Shown piece by piece: positions 24,718 through 26,392 of a DNA stretch of 26,392 bases; position 1 is the first letter of the stretch, and the number at the start of each line of letters is the position of its first letter. The position numbers were made by a program, and so were the translations under genes. The stretch covers positions 1 to 26,392 of the forward strand of contig JBHIFB010000034.1 in assembly GCA_046760905.1 (NCBI GenBank), written 5' to 3'. The notes below the pieces were generated by a model. It made no database searches. It was not told where the DNA came from and was given only the letters and a program-made list of their open reading frames with translations. Source of the stretch: JBHIFB01 sp046760905. GTDB lineage: Bacteria; Gemmatimonadota; CAZMKB01.

Positions 24718-24809
24718 TCACTTTATCTTTAATTTCGACTGAATTATGCTCTGATTACAAAACCTCCTTCGGCAAGTGAGTAAATCACTTTATCTTTTAC
24801 TGTGATTTA
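24718..24809 (-). promoter_or_regulatory. Repeated elements upstream of thi4
   Basis: TCACTTTATCTTT occurs twice, at 24718-24730 and 24785-24797 (exact 13-bp direct repeat, starts 67 bp apart). The distal copy lies inside an inverted repeat, TAAATCAC (24781-24788) with GTGATTTA (24802-24809). The pattern suggests paired binding sites for a regulator of the thi4 unit. No strong promoter boxes were found, and a classical TPP riboswitch is not apparent. Confidence 0.4.
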
Positions 24810-24960
24810 ATCATCTGCCGATTCCTAAACCCCCGGTATGTTTGCGGATTCTTAATATGATACTATTGTGCTATTCAGTCAAGATGAAGGACGGGTGGTG
24901 TTCTCTGTTTCCGAGATCAGGAAAGAGTAAATCTTGCGAGTCAGGTTTAATGGCACCGGT

Positions 24961-25128
24961 CTTAGTGCTGCGTTCCCCCAGACCCCCACAGAGTGGTCGC
25001 TTCCCAGAGTGATAATATGTTACCGTAATTGCGAACGCGACCACTTAGCTTAAAGCTCTACCGTGTCCCGAGTCTGCGAACTTGTCGTGGGAGCATTTGG
25101 GAAAACATCCCAATCGAGCAGGAAGGGG
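24961..25128. repeat. Intergenic repeats between thi4 and the transglycosylase
   Basis: The gap 24653-25136 contains no gene. CTTAGTGCTGCGTT (24961-24974) recurs at 26335-26348 beyond the transglycosylase. AGTGGTCGC (24992-25000) pairs with GCGACCACT (25037-25045). TTGGGA (25097-25102) pairs with TCCCAA (25108-25113), a possible weak end to the transglycosylase transcript. TCGAGCAGGAAGGGG (25114-25128) repeats the sequence at 4-18. Confidence 0.5.
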
Positions 25129-25136
25129 CAGGAAAC

Positions 25137-25925
25137 CTAAATGGATAGGCTGGATTCTCTCACATTCGGCTTCCGGGTAAGAATCAATGCGGCTGAAAAT
25201 TTCGCTACGTAGTTGACCGTCTGACGGGGGAATAGGCCCGCTCTCGCAAGTTTCCAGAAGTCCGTGCTTCCTCCAAGGAGTATCGCTGTACGGACCCTGC
25301 TTTCACCTGCATTATATGCTGCGAGGGCAAGCTCGAGAGTACCGAATTCCATGTACAGATCCCTGAGGTATCGCCCTGCGGCATGAGTGGATTTGACGAA
25401 ATCCTGCCTCTCATCAACATGCTCATCAACACGAAGGCCGTAACGCTTCGCCGTCTCTTCTATAAACTGCCAGGGACCGACGGCGTTTGCACGGGAGCGC
25501 GCGTTCATCTTGAAACCGCTCTCTACATAAGCCAGGATCAGCATCTCGGCCGGAAAGCCGTACTCGTTGAGAACGGGTCCGAGGACATGGACGTACCTGC
25601 CCGCTTTGTGGAGGCCTTTCCTGAAGTCCCGTCTTCCTGAGGTGGTGAATACATCGAGATACTTCTTCACGGGAACGGGAAGCAACAGCCGGGTGCCACG
25701 TTTCTTGCTTGCCTTCTCCTCCCTCATAACATTTATCATAAGAGCTGACACCTGGACGTGATTCCTGGGAGCTGCGATTGAGAATGAGGGGATAACGGGA
25801 GCCTCTCTTTTGTGGCAGACGTTTGCAACACCTTCGGTCGTCCAAAAAGTTAACATCCCCGTGAAACGAAGGATGAGGATGACCAAAAGCAAAATTGCAA
25901 AGAGTGGTATCTTACGTCTGATCAT
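25137..25925 (-). CDS. Lytic murein transglycosylase (SLT domain)
   Basis: Cleaves peptidoglycan glycan strands to anhydromuropeptides in the periplasm. The 262-residue protein has an N-terminal membrane anchor or signal (about 7-28) without a lipobox. The SLT domain (about 115-250) has catalytic Glu135 in ILAYVESGF, then ANAVGPWQFIEETAKRYGL and the AYNAGESRV motif. The arrangement resembles MltD but without LysM repeats, so it is shorter than that enzyme. The start codon follows a hairpin-flanked GAGG, and a consensus promoter lies at 26090-26118. It stands alone between repeat-rich gaps. Confidence 0.93.
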   Translation of the reverse strand: MIRRKIPLFAILLLVILILRFTGMLTFWTTEGVANVCHKREAPVIPSFSIAAPRNHVQVSALMINVMREEKASKKRGTRLLLPVPVKKYLDVFTTSGRRDFRKGLHKAGRYVHVLGPVLNEYGFPAEMLILAYVESGFKMNARSRANAVGPWQFIEETAKRYGLRVDEHVDERQDFVKSTHAAGRYLRDLYMEFGTLELALAAYNAGESRVRTAILLGGSTDFWKLARAGLFPRQTVNYVAKFSAALILTRKPNVRESSLSI

Positions 25926-25941
25926 CTTCTGTTAAAACCTC

Positions 25942-26009
25942 CCGATTAGAAATCGGTCTCTGAGTGAGCGAGTAAAATAGCCAGAGAGGGAGGCCTCTTG
26001 CCCTCCCTC
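25942..26009 (-). promoter_or_regulatory. Leader hairpins of the transglycosylase gene
   Basis: CCGATT (25942-25947) and AATCGG (25951-25956) form a hairpin that abuts the GAGG ribosome-binding sequence on the minus strand, so it could modulate initiation. Farther upstream GAGGGAGG (25986-25993) pairs with CCTCCCTC (26002-26009). Read on the + strand this second stem is followed by CTTCTTTTT like an intrinsic terminator, yet no + strand gene precedes it. Confidence 0.45.
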
Positions 26010-26043
26010 CTTCTTTTTCAGACACTGGTGCTAATGCCGAAAT

Positions 26044-26070
26044 CCCCCTTTCCTTATTCAGGAAAGGGGG
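26044..26070. repeat. Perfect 10-bp-stem hairpin, REP-like
   Basis: CCCCCTTTCC (26044-26053) and GGAAAGGGGG (26061-26070) pair around a 7-nt loop, followed on the + strand by AGTATTTTT. Hairpins of this C-run/G-run type are often dispersed intergenic repeats in bacterial genomes. It could also act as a terminator for + strand transcripts. Here it lies within the predicted leader of the transglycosylase gene. Confidence 0.55.
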
Positions 26071-26089
26071 AGTATTTTTATCATGTAAT

Positions 26090-26118
26090 AGTATACTATA
26101 TTTTGCAAGAAAATTCAA
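26090..26118 (-). promoter_or_regulatory. Sigma-70-type promoter of the transglycosylase gene
   Basis: On the minus strand TTGAAT (26118-26113) and TATACT (26095-26090) are separated by exactly 17 bp in an AT-rich context. It implies a leader of about 158 nt containing the three hairpins listed separately. Confidence 0.65.
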
Positions 26119-26334
26119 GCCCAATTTTGCAACTTACATTATTATAACAAGTTATGAAATTTTTTGAAGATACCATTAGTGTTGAAATAAGTTCATAATG
26201 AGCCGCTATCCCCGAAAATGAAGAAATGTATTCGAGCTTGCCATTGGTATGCTCCACATATGGTATTTACTTTCTTCCCGGTACAGCATGTGCGATTTGT
26301 GCCAAGGATGGCTCTTTCAGACGACATACCGCAC

Positions 26335-26390
26335 CTTAGTGCTGCGTTTCACAAATACGGTGACGTATCTTGGAAGTGAAACGCAGCACT
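26335..26390. repeat. 15-bp perfect inverted repeat at window end
   Basis: AGTGCTGCGTTTCAC (26338-26352) and GTGAAACGCAGCACT (26376-26390) are perfect inverted copies separated by 23 bp. Part of the left arm (CTTAGTGCTGCGTT, 26335-26348) also occurs at 24961-24974 in direct orientation. It may be the end of a mobile or repeat element, or a long hairpin. The rest of 26119-26334 is AT-rich with no convincing gene. Confidence 0.6.
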
Positions 26391-26392
26391 TC

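Noticed and set aside
24653..24960. TPP riboswitch upstream of thi4
   Set aside because: I looked for the conserved CTGAGA and ACCTGAT-type segments on the minus strand and did not find them. A covariance search would be decisive.
25912..26124. Minus-strand ORF across the transglycosylase leader
   Set aside because: It translates the hairpin repeats and overlaps the real start. Peptides of this kind are typical false translations of REP-like hairpins.
26218..26379. 53-codon + strand ORF at the window end
   Set aside because: No ribosome binding site, unusual residue composition, and it runs through the arms of the inverted repeat.

Overview
This window reads as chromosomal DNA (roughly 53% GC by eye) from a diderm, Gram-negative-type bacterium. 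It carries a class A penicillin-binding protein, D-Ala-D-Ala ligase, an MsbA-type lipid flippase with a family 9 (heptosyltransferase-like) glycosyltransferase, and a complete tripartite RND/MFP/TolC export system. Several metabolic genes are types common in archaea and anaerobic bacteria: pyruvoyl-dependent arginine decarboxylase, Thi4 ADP-thiazole synthase and a DUF6775-like protein. This suggests an uncultured, probably anaerobic or microaerobic lineage (FCB-like or deltaproteobacterial in flavour). I cannot place it more precisely. No rRNA, tRNA, CRISPR array, transposase or phage gene was recognised.

Layout. Bases 1-455 hold diverged repeats and then a canonical promoter with operator-like palindromes. 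From 456 to 5858 genes run on the + strand: PBP1A; a TPP-dependent decarboxylase overlapping an aldehyde dehydrogenase (best read as a 2-oxoglutarate decarboxylase / succinate-semialdehyde dehydrogenase shunt); and a 29-residue membrane mini-protein with its own consensus promoter. From 5914 to the end every gene is on the - strand. In order of transcription these are: lytic transglycosylase; thi4 with a DUF6775-like gene; msbA-like ABC transporter with glycosyltransferase; guaB with ddl; carD with a short primary-like sigma factor; tolC with osmC; flavin reductase; methyltransferase; and an efflux operon (adaptor, RND pump) running directly into arginine decarboxylase and spermidine synthase.

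How they work together. The envelope theme is strong: peptidoglycan polymerisation (PBP1A), precursor supply (Ddl), turnover (transglycosylase), lipid export and envelope glycosylation. A second theme is polyamine synthesis (arginine to agmatine, then aminopropyl transfer) translationally coupled to an RND pump whose usual proton-relay residues are mostly substituted. A third is central and cofactor metabolism: the decarboxylase/dehydrogenase shunt, GMP synthesis and the thiamine thiazole. Several promoters match TTGNNN-N17-TANNNT closely. Intrinsic terminators end the carD-sigma unit and the msbA-glycosyltransferase unit. Short repeats cluster at both window ends and around the transglycosylase gene.
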